Shown piece by piece: positions 1 to 8,855 of a DNA stretch of 52,856 bases. The notes below the pieces were generated by a model that saw only the letters and a program-made list of their open reading frames with translations, did no database searches and had not been told where the DNA came from. Position numbers and translations under genes: made by a program. Where the stretch lies: NCBI GenBank assembly GCA_029226975.1, contig JAQXZB010000024.1, forward strand, positions 1-52,856, read 5' to 3'. Position 1 is the stretch's first letter. Each line of letters starts with the position of its first letter. Origin of the DNA: Clostridiales bacterium (lineage in GTDB: Bacteria; Bacillota; Clostridia; UBA1381).

Positions 1-1
1 G

Positions 2-2032
2 GAGAGGACAGGCTCTTTAAACGATGAAGTGTTAAGAGAGCTTTTTGACAGGCTTGTTTATCTGCGTTCTCTCGAGGAGAAAAAGGCTGAAATAACCCGT
101 CTTATAGACGAGCAGGGAAAGCTTGACCCGACGCTTCTTAAGAGCATCGAAAACGCGCTCACCCTTTCGGAGCTTGAGGACATATACCGTCCCTACCGCC
201 CCAAGCGGCGCACAAGAGCGACAATAGCAAAGGAAAAGGGACTTTTGCCCCTGTCTGAGCTGATTTTAGAACAGCGCCCGGAGGTTGACCCGGCACTGGA
301 AGCTCAAAAATATATATCCGAGGAGGTATTAAGCATTGATGACGCTCTTTGCGGAGCAATGGACATAATCGCCGAGCAGATAAGCGACAATGCCGATTTC
401 AGAAAAGCTCTGCGCGCCATGACCCTTAAAAATGCCGTAATTTCCTCCCGCGCCGCCACAGACGAGGACAGCGTTTATGCGCAGTATTACGATTTCTCGG
501 AAAATCTCGGCAAAATCGCCGGCTACAAAATACTTGCCATAAACCGCGGCGAGAAGGAAGGCTTTTTAAAGGTTTCCATAGAAGAGGACGAGAGTGCGCC
601 GATTGATTATCTTATAAAGCACACACTAAAGACTCCCCCTACCCCGTCCGGCGAATATGTTCGTCTTTCGGCAGAGGACTCCTACAGACGGCTTATCGCG
701 CCCTCCGTTTGGACCGAAGCGAGGAACATAATGACCGAAGCGGCACAGGAGGCGTCCATAAAGGTGTTTAACAAAAATCTGCGGGGACTGCTTTTGCAGC
801 CGCCCATTAAGGGCAGAGTGGTACTGGGTCTTGACCCCGGCTACCGCACAGGCTGTAAAATCGCGGTAGTAGATGAAACGGGAAAGGTACTCGATACCGG
901 GATTGTTTACTGCACTCTCCCCAATCATGACCGCGAAAAGGCGAAAAATCAGCTTAAGGAGCTTATTTTAAAGCATAACGTTAATGTTATTTCCATCGGA
1001 AACGGTACTGCATCAAAGGAAAGCGAAATACTTGTATCGGAGCTTATCGTCGAACTTGACAGACCCGTAAGCTACGCCATGACAAACGAAGCCGGTGCAT
1101 CGGTTTACAGTGCATCAAAGCTTGCGGCAGAGGAATTTCCCGACTATGACGTGGCACTGCGCTCCGCGGTTTCAATTGCAAGACGGCTTCAGGATCCGCT
1201 TGCGGAACTGGTAAAGATTGACCCCAAATCCATAGGCGTGGGACAGTATCAGCATGATATGAATCAAAAACGCTTGGGCGAGGCTTTGGGCGGAGTTGTG
1301 GAGGACTGCGTAAACAGCGTGGGAGTTGACCTTAACACCGCTTCTCCCTCACTGCTTTCCTATGTTGCGGGAATAAACAAGACCATTGCAAAAAATATCA
1401 CCTCTTATAGGGAGGAAAACGGTAAATTCCATTCGAGAAAGGAGCTTTTAAAGGTTCCCAAGCTGGGAAACAAGACCTTTGAGCAGTGCGCCGGATTTTT
1501 GAGAGTTCCCGAAAGCGACAGCGTTCTTGACAACACCTCTGTGCATCCGGAAAGCTATAAGGCGGCTTTAGGGCTTCTTGATATTCTCGGCTACAGCGAA
1601 AAGGATGTTGCCGAGGGAAAAATTTCGGATATAAAAAAGCGTCTGGGCTATCATAACGTAAAACAGCTGTGTGAGGAGCTTGATGTCGGTGCCATAACCG
1701 TAATCGATATAGCGGACAGTCTGCTAAAGAAAGGCAGAGATCCCAGAGATGAGCTTCCCAAGCCTGTTTTAAGGAGCGACATACTCTCCATGGAGGACTT
1801 AGAGCCGGGTATGGTGCTTACTGGAACAGTCAGAAATGTAATCGATTTCGGCGCTTTTGTGGACATCGGCGTACACCAGGACGGACTTGTGCATATATCC
1901 CAGATATGCCAAAAATTTATAAAGCACCCCTCACAGGTTTTGTCTGTGGGAGATATTGTAAAGGTCAAGGTGCTTGACGTGGATATAAAGAAAAAGCGGA
2001 TTTCACTGTCCATTAAGGAGGCCCAACAATGA
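2..2032 (+). CDS. tex: Tex family RNA-binding transcription accessory protein (5' end outside the window)
   Basis: This is a Tex/YhgF protein, a nucleic-acid-binding factor tied to transcription. The reading frame is open to the left edge (E-R-T-G-S-L-N-D-E before the first GTG at 29), and that peptide is typical Tex sequence, so the true start lies upstream. About 676 residues are visible of a family length near 715-720. Visible parts are the N-terminal helical region with the LEDIYRPYRPKRRTRATIA signature, a YqgF/RNase H-like domain around 'VVLGLDPGYRTGCKIAVVD', helix-hairpin-helix motifs ('GVDLNTASPSLLSYVAGI'), and a C-terminal S1 RNA-binding domain ('LEPGMVLTGTVRNVIDFGAF'). The stop codon overlaps the lgt start by 4 nt (ATGA), so the two are translationally coupled. 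Family assignment is firm; the precise cellular role is only broadly known. Confidence 0.96.
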   Translation, partial: ERTGSLNDEVLRELFDRLVYLRSLEEKKAEITRLIDEQGKLDPTLLKSIENALTLSELEDIYRPYRPKRRTRATIAKEKGLLPLSELILEQRPEVDPALEAQKYISEEVLSIDDALCGAMDIIAEQISDNADFRKALRAMTLKNAVISSRAATDEDSVYAQYYDFSENLGKIAGYKILAINRGEKEGFLKVSIEEDESAPIDYLIKHTLKTPPTPSGEYVRLSAEDSYRRLIAPSVWTEARNIMTEAAQEASIKVFNKNLRGLLLQPPIKGRVVLGLDPGYRTGCKIAVVDETGKVLDTGIVYCTLPNHDREKAKNQLKELILKHNVNVISIGNGTASKESEILVSELIVELDRPVSYAMTNEAGASVYSASKLAAEEFPDYDVALRSAVSIARRLQDPLAELVKIDPKSIGVGQYQHDMNQKRLGEALGGVVEDCVNSVGVDLNTASPSLLSYVAGINKTIAKNITSYREENGKFHSRKELLKVPKLGNKTFEQCAGFLRVPESDSVLDNTSVHPESYKAALGLLDILGYSEKDVAEGKISDIKKRLGYHNVKQLCEELDVGAITVIDIADSLLKKGRDPRDELPKPVLRSDILSMEDLEPGMVLTGTVRNVIDFGAFVDIGVHQDGLVHISQICQKFIKHPSQVLSVGDIVKVKVLDVDIKKKRISLSIKEAQQ

Positions 2033-2817
2033 ATGTAATCTCATTCCCCCGTTTGGGAATACACTTAAATATTTCGCCGGTTGCGTTCCATATAGGCGCA
2101 AAGGAAATTTACTGGTACGCGCTGATTATACTTGCGGGATTTTTCTTAGGCGCGCTGTTTGTGACGCTTACCTGCGAAAAGCGCGGCATAAAAAAAGACA
2201 CCGTATGGGACGTTGCGCTCTACGGGCTGATATTTGGCATAATCGGAGCGCGGATTTACTATGTGCTCTTTGCCCTTGACGAGTTTGACAGCCTGCTTGA
2301 TATGCTCAAAATCTACAACGGCGGGCTTGCCATATACGGCGGTATAATAGGCGCGTTCCTTTCCACCTATGTCTACTGCCGCAAAAAGAAGCTCAGCATG
2401 CTTGCCGTTGCGGACGTATGCGTACCGGGACTGCTTATCGGTCAGGCAGTGGGCCGTTACGGCAATTTCACAAATGCCGAGGTCTACGGCGGTGAAACCT
2501 CCTCGATTTTGGGAATGTCCATAAACGGTGCTGCGCCGGTGCATCCGCTGTTTTTATACGAATCCCTGTGGAATTTGGCAGGGCTTGCACTTATGCTTGC
2601 CTTTAGGGATAAGGCAAAATTCAAGGGACAGACCTTTGTGTTTTATATATTCTGGTATTCCCTTGGGCGGCTGTTTTTGGAGGGAATGCGCGACCCGGCA
2701 TACATTTTGTATCTAATTCCCGGTGTGCTTGGCATCTCGCAGCTTGTTGCCGCCATAGGCGTTATCGGCTCTGTTGTATTTTTCGTCATTATGCTAAAAA
2801 GAAAAAATGGGGTGTAA
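2029..2817 (+). CDS. lgt: Prolipoprotein diacylglyceryl transferase
   Basis: Lgt moves a diacylglyceryl group from phosphatidylglycerol to the lipobox cysteine of prolipoproteins in the membrane. The 262-aa product has the family length, several membrane segments, and the Lgt signature near residues 142-151 (GRYGNFTNAE) with the conserved arginine. The segment 'YNGGLAIYGGIIGA' is also characteristic. The start codon overlaps the tex stop (ATGA), with AAGGAGG 7 nt upstream inside tex. A hairpin right at the stop codon ends the unit. The lipoprotein encoded at 31183-32661 would be one of its substrates. Confidence 0.97.
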   Translation: MNVISFPRLGIHLNISPVAFHIGAKEIYWYALIILAGFFLGALFVTLTCEKRGIKKDTVWDVALYGLIFGIIGARIYYVLFALDEFDSLLDMLKIYNGGLAIYGGIIGAFLSTYVYCRKKKLSMLAVADVCVPGLLIGQAVGRYGNFTNAEVYGGETSSILGMSINGAAPVHPLFLYESLWNLAGLALMLAFRDKAKFKGQTFVFYIFWYSLGRLFLEGMRDPAYILYLIPGVLGISQLVAAIGVIGSVVFFVIMLKRKNGV

Positions 2818-2833
2818 CCGCACCCCCATTTTT
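2802..2833. terminator. Bidirectional intrinsic terminator
   Basis: An inverted repeat (arms 2802-2814 and 2821-2833, AAAAAATGGGGTG against CACCCCCATTTTT with one bulged C) overlaps the lgt stop codon and has A/T runs on both sides. It lies between convergent genes and can serve lgt and the minus-strand gene ending at 2840. Confidence 0.8.
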
Positions 2834-2839
2834 ATATTT

Positions 2840-4102
2840 TCAATAAAACAAATTGTAATAAGCATTTTCACCTACAATTGCAAAACCTATACCATTTGCC
2901 CAATTATAACTACAAGCTTCAAGTAAATTTCTCAAATGTCCGGGAGAACCGGCCCAAACATGAATAACATCTTTTGAAATCTGCCTGTACATTTCTTCAT
3001 CAATAACTCTAATATGACATCTACCATAAATACCACCCAGTTTGAAATTATCAAGTCCGGATTTATCGGTATTTATATCAATTCCCCAGTTTTTGGTCAG
3101 ATTAAGATATTCATTGTAAGACTTATCATAGTTTTCTCCGCCATAATAACCAAGATTTCTACTTTGTACCTGATTTTCAGCATATGCACCTCTTCTCAAA
3201 GGTTCATCAGGCAAATAAGTTCTGTAAAACGGTGCATAGCAGCCTTTTTCATTTTCAAGATTACCGGTGAATTTATGAGCAGTAGGACTATTTCCTTGTC
3301 CATCCCACTCATACCACTCAGGATGCATTACATGGTCTATACCAGCCCAAACAGTTGTATCTGCTAATGTTCCATCCCAATAAGTTGGAGTATTATTTTT
3401 TAAATTTCTTGCCCAACCATTATTGGGGTCAGAATACCACTTGTTAAGTTCATCTGCAAAATAATCACCGATTACTGTACTGAGAATGGGGACAGTCCAA
3501 ATCTCATCATCTTTTCCTCTGTAAGAACTATTACTCAAATCTCTCATTATACAATGTGCAACACCGGCAGATGGATCATAATAAACCTGAGCACCTAACA
3601 ACTCTGCCACATATCTGAAAGGCAACATAGTTCTGTCATTTACAATAATAGGATAAATATCATTAGGGAAATAATAAGATGCTGTATACCATGCCCCATC
3701 ATTTTCTCCATTTGAATATCTGACCATTACCATTTTATTTTCACCCAATCTCAAATAATGAGTGGTATATGTATCTTTTCCGTCTATCCCATAATTCTTA
3801 ATGACAACAACCTTATGAGTATCATCCCAATCAACCTCCGCACCCAAAGCTTCCGCCAAAAATCTTACGGGGACATAGGTTCTTTCGAGGTCTGCGTCCA
3901 ATAAAGGCTCCATGTCGGGGAATGCAATTTCATTGCCGTTTACGGCAACCTTTATCCCGCTCTTTGCCCAATTTCTTTTTTCGTATATTTTACTCGTCAA
4001 TTCACTTGTATTTTCGTTATTATGGGAGGTATTATCTGCCAATACACCAACGGAGCTTGACATAACAAGACCTGCCAACAGTATTGATATTATTTTCTTC
4101 AA
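2840..4102 (-). CDS. Secreted protein with copper-amine-oxidase-like stalk domains and a CAP/SCP-like C-terminus
   Basis: A 420-aa exported protein. Residues 1-22 form a signal peptide (MKKIISILLAGLVMSS...). Residues about 50-190 hold a tandem of the copper amine oxidase N-terminal-like (stalk, PF07833 type) fold: 'RTYVPVRFLAEALGAEVDWD' and then 'RTMLPFRYVAELLGAQVYYD'. This domain is common on Firmicutes surface proteins and does not imply oxidase activity. The last ~200 residues look like a divergent CAP/SCP domain: 'AYAEN' corresponds to the family's EN motif, and 'VWAGSPGHLRNLL...GIGFAIV' matches the W-x-x-SPGH-x-x-N-L/I-L signature. The first CAP histidine is uncertain. The gene has its own promoter (4144-4172) and shares a terminator with lgt. 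Function unknown; wall or surface association is inferred. Confidence 0.75.
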   Translation of the reverse strand: MKKIISILLAGLVMSSSVGVLADNTSHNNENTSELTSKIYEKRNWAKSGIKVAVNGNEIAFPDMEPLLDADLERTYVPVRFLAEALGAEVDWDDTHKVVVIKNYGIDGKDTYTTHYLRLGENKMVMVRYSNGENDGAWYTASYYFPNDIYPIIVNDRTMLPFRYVAELLGAQVYYDPSAGVAHCIMRDLSNSSYRGKDDEIWTVPILSTVIGDYFADELNKWYSDPNNGWARNLKNNTPTYWDGTLADTTVWAGIDHVMHPEWYEWDGQGNSPTAHKFTGNLENEKGCYAPFYRTYLPDEPLRRGAYAENQVQSRNLGYYGGENYDKSYNEYLNLTKNWGIDINTDKSGLDNFKLGGIYGRCHIRVIDEEMYRQISKDVIHVWAGSPGHLRNLLEACSYNWANGIGFAIVGENAYYNLFY

Positions 4103-4143
4103 TGTACATTTTCCTTTCCTTTGCCAAATAGTTTATACATAAA

Positions 4144-4172
4144 ATCATAGCACAATACAACCCAAAAGTCAA
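4144..4172 (-). promoter_or_regulatory. Sigma-A promoter of the stalk/CAP gene
   Basis: On the minus strand TTGACT (4167-4172) is followed by a 17-bp spacer and TATGAT (4144-4149), about 40 nt before the start codon at 4102. It lies immediately downstream of comF, so the gene can be transcribed independently of the operon before it. Confidence 0.75.
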
Positions 4173-4183
4173 GAATGAAAGTC

Positions 4184-4894
4184 TTAGGACTCCGGATTGG
4201 GTACTCTTAAAAGCTGAATGTATCTTTTTCTTTCCTTTTCCTTATGTATCGCATATGTAAACGCCGCAATCTGCACCGCTCCGGCAGCCGCAAGCGCTTC
4301 GGCACAGGCTTCAATGGTGCTGCCTGTGGTGCATATGTCATCTGCTATTATAATCTTCTTTCCCCGCGCTCTGTCCGACGCTTCAAACGCACCCTTTACA
4401 TTGTTTATTCTCTCAAGCCCCGAAAGGCGGCTTTGGCGTTTTGTGCTTCTTACTCTTTTTATAAGCTCCGTATCCGCCTTGGCTCCGGTAAGCCTTTCAA
4501 GCCAATATGCAAGCGGCTCGGACTGATTAAAGCCTCTTTCGCACATACGCTCCCTTGACAGCGGCACCGGCACTGCAAAATCAAAGCCCGAAAATATGTA
4601 AAAGTCCTCCATAAACTCCGCGGCAAGGTTATTTAGTATTTCGCTGTTTACTCTGCAATCATGGAATTTCAAATCCAGGAGCAGTCTTCTTGCCGTACCC
4701 GTATAAAACATGGGCGAAACAACGAAATCTATATGCTTTGTTGCCGGGAAGGTATCTCGTTTGTGGGTAAATTCCACCTTTTTGGCACAATCCGCGCAAA
4801 GTGCCGCTCCCTTATGGATATAAAGCGCATCGCTTTTCACCCTGCCGCATCCGGCGCAGTAGTATTTTTTCTTAAAAATCTCAAATTTTCTCAT
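4184..4894 (-). CDS. comF: ComF family amidophosphoribosyltransferase-like protein
   Basis: A 236-aa ComF/GntX-type protein, linked in the family to DNA uptake and phosphoribosyltransferase folds. Residues 13-38 carry a zinc-finger pair of CxxC motifs ('YYCAGCGR' and 'LCADCAKK'). The C-terminal half has the PRPP-binding signature 'IIIADDICTTGSTIEACAEA'. I take the ATG at 4894 (MRKFEIFKKK): it has an AGAGGAAAA ribosome site, whereas the 22 extra codons upstream run through a hairpin (4909-4932). It is the last gene of the rdgB-to-mazF operon. A com gene beside alr-mazEF is not the most usual arrangement, and competence function is not shown here. Confidence 0.88.
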   Translation of the reverse strand: MRKFEIFKKKYYCAGCGRVKSDALYIHKGAALCADCAKKVEFTHKRDTFPATKHIDFVVSPMFYTGTARRLLLDLKFHDCRVNSEILNNLAAEFMEDFYIFSGFDFAVPVPLSRERMCERGFNQSEPLAYWLERLTGAKADTELIKRVRSTKRQSRLSGLERINNVKGAFEASDRARGKKIIIADDICTTGSTIEACAEALAAAGAVQIAAFTYAIHKEKERKRYIQLLRVPNPES

Positions 4895-4908
4895 TTTTCC
4901 TCTAAGAA

Positions 4909-4932
4909 ATGCACGGCCCTTCGACCGTGCAT
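4909..4932 (-). other. Hairpin between mazF and comF
   Basis: A perfect 8-bp stem (ATGCACGG / CCGTGCAT, 8-nt loop) lies between the mazF stop and the comF ribosome site. There is no real U-run after it on the minus strand, so it could be a weak terminator, an RNA-processing site, or a structure that limits comF expression. Confidence 0.5.
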
Positions 4933-4967
4933 CGTAACCTATATGTAGCCTATGCCACACTGTTGGA

Positions 4968-5318
4968 CTAAACGCTGCCCAGCCCGAAGCTTATCGCCAA
5001 GGCGGCGTCCACATCGGGGATTTTCCCGGGACCGAGTCTGCCTATTTTTTCTCTTAATCTCCGTTTATCGATGGTTCTTATCTGCTCCATTAAAATAACA
5101 GAATCCTTGCTTAAGCCGTATTCCTTTGCAGGAAGCTCAATATGCGTAGGCATTTTTGCCTTATTGATACGGCTGGTTATTGCCGCAGCGATAACCGTAG
5201 GACTGTATTTATTGCCGACGTCGTTCTGGATAATAAGCACCGGACGTACTCCGCCCTGTTCACTGCCCACTACCGGACTGAGGTCGGCATAATAAATATC
5301 TCCTCGTTTCACTATCAC
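4968..5318 (-). CDS. mazF: MazF/NdoA (EndoA) type II toxin, mRNA endoribonuclease
   Basis: A 116-aa toxin of the MazF/PemK family that cleaves mRNA at short sequence sites. It closely follows the Bacillus NdoA pattern from its first residues: '[20 protein letters not shown]', then '[12 protein letters not shown]', and near the end '[16 protein letters not shown]'. The conserved Arg of 'GGVRPV' and the Thr/Ser in the 'AAAITSR' strand are present. The start is GTG at 5318, 3 nt after the stop of the small antitoxin gene, so the two are coupled. The order alr - antitoxin - mazF is the classical Firmicutes arrangement. Confidence 0.95.
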   Translation of the reverse strand: MIVKRGDIYYADLSPVVGSEQGGVRPVLIIQNDVGNKYSPTVIAAAITSRINKAKMPTHIELPAKEYGLSKDSVILMEQIRTIDKRRLREKIGRLGPGKIPDVDAALAISFGLGSV

Positions 5319-5321
5319 AAC

Positions 5322-5474
5322 TTACTCACACTCCGTCAGTTTTTCCTCACAAAGCCTCAAACTCTCGTTTTCAGCCTCCAAACACATCTGTGACCACCAA
5401 AGATTGATATCGGACATTTCCTTATAGCCGTTTTCCAATTCCTTGTTTATATCAGTCTTTTTGTTCTGTGACAA
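5322..5474 (-). CDS. Short MazE-like antitoxin, 50 aa, TTG start
   Basis: A small gene between alr and mazF, 36 nt after the alr stop and 3 nt before the mazF start. I propose TTG at 5474 with a GGAAAGGGG ribosome site before it. The product keeps the toxin-binding tail of NdoAI-type antitoxins: 'LENGYKEMSDINL' corresponds to the GY-x-EM-xx-INL motif that in Bacillus EndoAI follows the ribbon-helix-helix domain, and the acidic end ('EAENESLRLCEEKLTECE') fits too. The DNA-binding ribbon-helix-helix half is absent: the frame upstream is closed by the alr stop with no room for it. An ATG at codon 20 is an alternative start but would remove the key motif. Autorepression by this protein alone seems unlikely. 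Confidence 0.78.
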   Translation of the reverse strand: MSQNKKTDINKELENGYKEMSDINLWWSQMCLEAENESLRLCEEKLTECE

Positions 5475-5510
5475 AGCAATCCAGCCCCTTTCCTGCGTAC
5501 CGATTATCCG

Positions 5511-6674
5511 TCACATTGACAGATAATCAAGTGTTTTCACCGCCTTTCCGTTCCTTAAATAAACCCTTGGGATACGTTTGCTTATCATGCAGGCTATTTC
5601 ATAGTTTATAGTGTCAAGCCACGCCGCCATATCGTCAATCGTGACCTCTTCGCTGCCGAATATGATTACCTCGTCACCCTTGCTTATATTATTGACAGAC
5701 GTGACGTCAATCATACATTGATCCATGCATATTCTTCCGATTATCGGCACTTTTTTGCCGTCGGCAATCATGCATGCCCTGCCCGAAAGCCTCCTTATAT
5801 ATCCATCTGCATAACCAATAGGAACGGTTGCTATTTTCGTTTTGTGATCGGTTATGTATTCCTTGCCGTAGCTTACTCCGCGCCCGGCTTCAACCTCCTT
5901 TATATATGATACACACGCCTTAAGGCTCATTGCATATTTAAGGTCAAGCCTTGATTTATCAACCTCCTGCGAAGGATACATTCCGTAAAGAATAATCCCC
6001 GGCCGCACCATTTCAAGATGCGTGTTGGGATACATCATAATTGCGGCGCTGTTTGCGATATGCCTTATGGGTATATTAAGTCCCCGCGCCCTTAGCTGTT
6101 CGTCAAGTGCCATGAATCTCTTAAACTGCAATTTTGTATATGTCTTATCATATTCGTCGGAGGTGGAAAAATGCGAGAACATTCCCTCAACCTCTATTGC
6201 TTTAAGCTGTGAAATTTTTATAATTTCATCAACTACGGCGCTGTTTTTTAAATCGTCTGCCACAAAGCCGACTCTTGTCATTCCCGTATCGATTTTAATG
6301 TGAATTTTTGCGGTTTTTCCCTTTTTTTGCGCAGTCTGCGACAGCAGCCTTGCAAACTCATAATCACCCACTGCGGGAGTTATATCGTAATCGATTATGT
6401 CCTCTATATCCTCCGCGGGGCTCATGCCCAAAATCAAAATAGGAACGTCTATGCCGCTTTTCCTAAGCTGAATCGCTTCCGCCTTCATTGCCACAGCAAG
6501 TCTGTCGGCGCCGTTTTCCAAAAATGTTTTTGCCGCTTCCAGAAAGCCGTGGCCGTAAGCGTCCGCCTTTACCGTTGCGCATATCTGCGCATTTTTATCC
6601 GTAATTTTCCTTATTTCCCTCATATTATGAGCCAGTGCGTCAAGATCAATTTCTGCCCATGCTCGTCTGTTCAT
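5511..6674 (-). CDS. alr: Alanine racemase
   Basis: A PLP-dependent racemase making D-alanine for peptidoglycan. At 387 aa it has full length. The N-terminal TIM barrel carries the PLP lysine in 'TVKADAYGHG' (about residue 37), and the C-terminal beta domain follows. 'GRGVSYGKEY' carries the family's active-site tyrosine and 'GRICMDQCMIDVT' is the usual C-terminal signature. It sits between nnr and the mazEF pair, with about 50 nt to nnr, and is almost certainly co-transcribed. Confidence 0.97.
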   Translation of the reverse strand: MNRRAWAEIDLDALAHNMREIRKITDKNAQICATVKADAYGHGFLEAAKTFLENGADRLAVAMKAEAIQLRKSGIDVPILILGMSPAEDIEDIIDYDITPAVGDYEFARLLSQTAQKKGKTAKIHIKIDTGMTRVGFVADDLKNSAVVDEIIKISQLKAIEVEGMFSHFSTSDEYDKTYTKLQFKRFMALDEQLRARGLNIPIRHIANSAAIMMYPNTHLEMVRPGIILYGMYPSQEVDKSRLDLKYAMSLKACVSYIKEVEAGRGVSYGKEYITDHKTKIATVPIGYADGYIRRLSGRACMIADGKKVPIIGRICMDQCMIDVTSVNNISKGDEVIIFGSEEVTIDDMAAWLDTINYEIACMISKRIPRVYLRNGKAVKTLDYLSM

Positions 6675-6725
6675 CTTACTGCCCTTCTATCTTATCATAT
6701 TTTATTCATTTATTCCAGATGTAAT

Positions 6726-8264
6726 TTATGGATTTAAAATTTCTTTAAGCGCTTCGGGAATACATTCCAGCAGCTTGGTGGCGCATACGCTTTCCATGCC
6801 GTATTTTTGCGCGGCAATATCTCCCGCCATGCCATGTATATACACAGCCGCCGCAGCCGCCTTTGCGGTATCTGCGCATCTGGGAACCAGTGACGCGACA
6901 ATTCCGGCAAGCACATCTCCGCTGCCGCCCGAAGCAAGCCCCGGATTGCCTGTATTGTTAATATATTGCACACCGTCCGCCGCTGTGACAATTGTATGAT
7001 GTCCCTTTAAAATCACCGCCGCGCCGTTTTCCTGTGCAAACTCACTGCTCACATCAAGCCTGTTGCTTTCAATATATGAAAGGTCAAGTCCCGTAAGCCG
7101 CGACATTTCCACAGCATGAGGTGTAAACACCAAATCACAGGCACAGTTTTTAATTAAATTCGGATTTTTGGAAATACTGTTTATAGCGTCTGCATCGATA
7201 ATAACCGGTACGGAGGAATAATTAAGCACTTGCTCTATAATCTGCATAACGTCCCCGCTTACTCCAAGTCCCGGACCGATTAAAACGGCATCGCATTTTT
7301 CGGCTTTTTCCAAAATTTTTCCGACGCTTTTTTGGGATAAATGTCCCTCCTGCGATTCAAGCGGAAGCGTCATTACCTCTGTAGTTTTTGATTCGAGAGC
7401 GGTGTTTATACAGTCAGGTACAGCCAATGTCACCAGTCCGCTTCCCGACACAAGTGCCGCCTGAGCGCACAGATACGCCGCGCCGGACATTCCCGCCGAA
7501 CCGGCAATAATCAGCAGCTTTCCGTAATCTCCCTTTTGGGAATTATTTTTCCTTTTGGGGAAAATTTTTCTTACAAGCTCTTTATCCGTAACATTTATGC
7601 CATATCTATCCCCATCGGCTATTGTTCGCGGTATCGATATGTCCGAAACCGTAATTTTCCCCGTACAGTCCGCGCCGGGATACATAAACATTCCGACCTT
7701 GTATGCCGCAAAGGTAACGGTTTTATCCGCCCTTATGCACACGCCGCATATCTCGCCGGTATCGGCGTTTAAACCGCTTGGAATATCCACAGACATAACA
7801 TATCGTGCGTTTTTGTTTATTTCATCTATCACCTTTGCCGCAGGGTCTGAAATTTCCCCATGTATGCCTGTTCCGAATATAGCGTCTATAACAATGTCAT
7901 AGGAGCGGATTTCGCAGCCGATGTTCTCACACTCTGCCGCGTCCCTAATATCCGCACCCATATTTTTTATTATCTCATAATTTACCAGTGCGTCGCCCTT
8001 GTAATCGTTTCCGCACACCAAATAAACCGTCACATTTACGCCGCGATTTATCAGCTGTCTTGCTATGGCAAGCCCGTCACCGCCGTTGTTGCCCTTTCCG
8101 CAAAATATCGACACACGTCTTTCCTTTAAATCCGAAAAATCCGAAAAAAGCTCTAAAACGCAGGCAATCGCCGCATTTTCCATAAGAATTATGCTCGGTA
8201 TTCCCGCTTCCTCGGCGGCTCTTTTATCAATCTCCCGCATCTGATGTGAAAAACACGCTTTCAT
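6726..8264 (-). CDS. nnr: Bifunctional NAD(P)H-hydrate repair enzyme (epimerase + dehydratase)
   Basis: A 512-aa fusion that repairs damaged NAD(P)H hydrates. Residues 1-210 form the YjeF N-terminal epimerase domain ('FCGKGNNGGDGLAIARQL' and 'DAIFGTGIHGEI'). Residues about 230-505 form the ribokinase-like ADP-dependent dehydratase (CARKD) with 'VLIGPGLGVSG' and the catalytic 'GNPGLASGGSGDVLAGI'. The length is normal for the fused form. The gene precedes alr as in many Firmicutes. AAAAGGATG stands before the ATG. Confidence 0.96.
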   Translation of the reverse strand: MKACFSHQMREIDKRAAEEAGIPSIILMENAAIACVLELFSDFSDLKERRVSIFCGKGNNGGDGLAIARQLINRGVNVTVYLVCGNDYKGDALVNYEIIKNMGADIRDAAECENIGCEIRSYDIVIDAIFGTGIHGEISDPAAKVIDEINKNARYVMSVDIPSGLNADTGEICGVCIRADKTVTFAAYKVGMFMYPGADCTGKITVSDISIPRTIADGDRYGINVTDKELVRKIFPKRKNNSQKGDYGKLLIIAGSAGMSGAAYLCAQAALVSGSGLVTLAVPDCINTALESKTTEVMTLPLESQEGHLSQKSVGKILEKAEKCDAVLIGPGLGVSGDVMQIIEQVLNYSSVPVIIDADAINSISKNPNLIKNCACDLVFTPHAVEMSRLTGLDLSYIESNRLDVSSEFAQENGAAVILKGHHTIVTAADGVQYINNTGNPGLASGGSGDVLAGIVASLVPRCADTAKAAAAAVYIHGMAGDIAAQKYGMESVCATKLLECIPEALKEILNP

Positions 8265-8297
8265 AATATCAGCATCCTTTTAAGTCCCCGGAATGAA

Positions 8298-8852
8298 TTA
8301 TTCAAAAATAAATACGTTTCTCGGATTGTACTTGCGTATTGTTTCAAGCATCTTTGAGGTGGGCTGGAACAATATTCTCTTGGGCTTGTCATTCATAAGC
8401 ACGTCTGCAAAGTACACAGGGCTAAGCGCCTTGTTTCCGCATACATCAAGCACATCCGTAACGGTTTTGTTGCGGTAATCCGCATTATGCGCATTATCGT
8501 CTATGCAGGCTACTATTTCAGCCGATTTAAAATCGAAGCTGGCAATACGCTTTCTTGCCTTTTTGGACATAATCTTGTCTATATCCATTTCACTGTTGGT
8601 AAGTATGTACTCAAATTCAACGCTTCTCATTCCCACAAGCAGATAGAAGCCGTACCACACGCCCGCAAGCAACAGGAAGCCTATGCTGAATATCCCCTGT
8701 CCTGTCTGCATGGCAGCCGCCACCGAGAACATCAGTATAATCAGCACAAGGGACAAAATCACCGCAAGCACCGCAAGTCCCGTAATTATCATAATATCCT
8801 TTTGGTCCTTCTGCTTCCTTAGCATATACTCCATAAATATATCGTTCATCAT
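8298..8852 (-). CDS. Small membrane protein, likely DUF6106 family
   Basis: A 184-aa protein with two close hydrophobic segments (about residues 20-48 and 53-72), then a soluble part with 'EYILTNSEMDIDKIMSKKARKRI', 'FDFKSAEIVACID' and a C-terminal 'RILFQPTSKMLETIRKYNP'. I recognise this as the clostridial DUF6106 type from memory of that motif; its function is unknown. It starts 4 nt after the rdgB stop and ends 33 nt before nnr, inside the housekeeping operon. The 'ILTNSEMDIDKI' strand is reminiscent of PH-like domains facing the cytoplasm, which is only a suggestion. Confidence 0.7.
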   Translation of the reverse strand: MMNDIFMEYMLRKQKDQKDIMIITGLAVLAVILSLVLIILMFSVAAAMQTGQGIFSIGFLLLAGVWYGFYLLVGMRSVEFEYILTNSEMDIDKIMSKKARKRIASFDFKSAEIVACIDDNAHNADYRNKTVTDVLDVCGNKALSPVYFADVLMNDKPKRILFQPTSKMLETIRKYNPRNVFIFE

Positions 8853-8855
8853 GTC

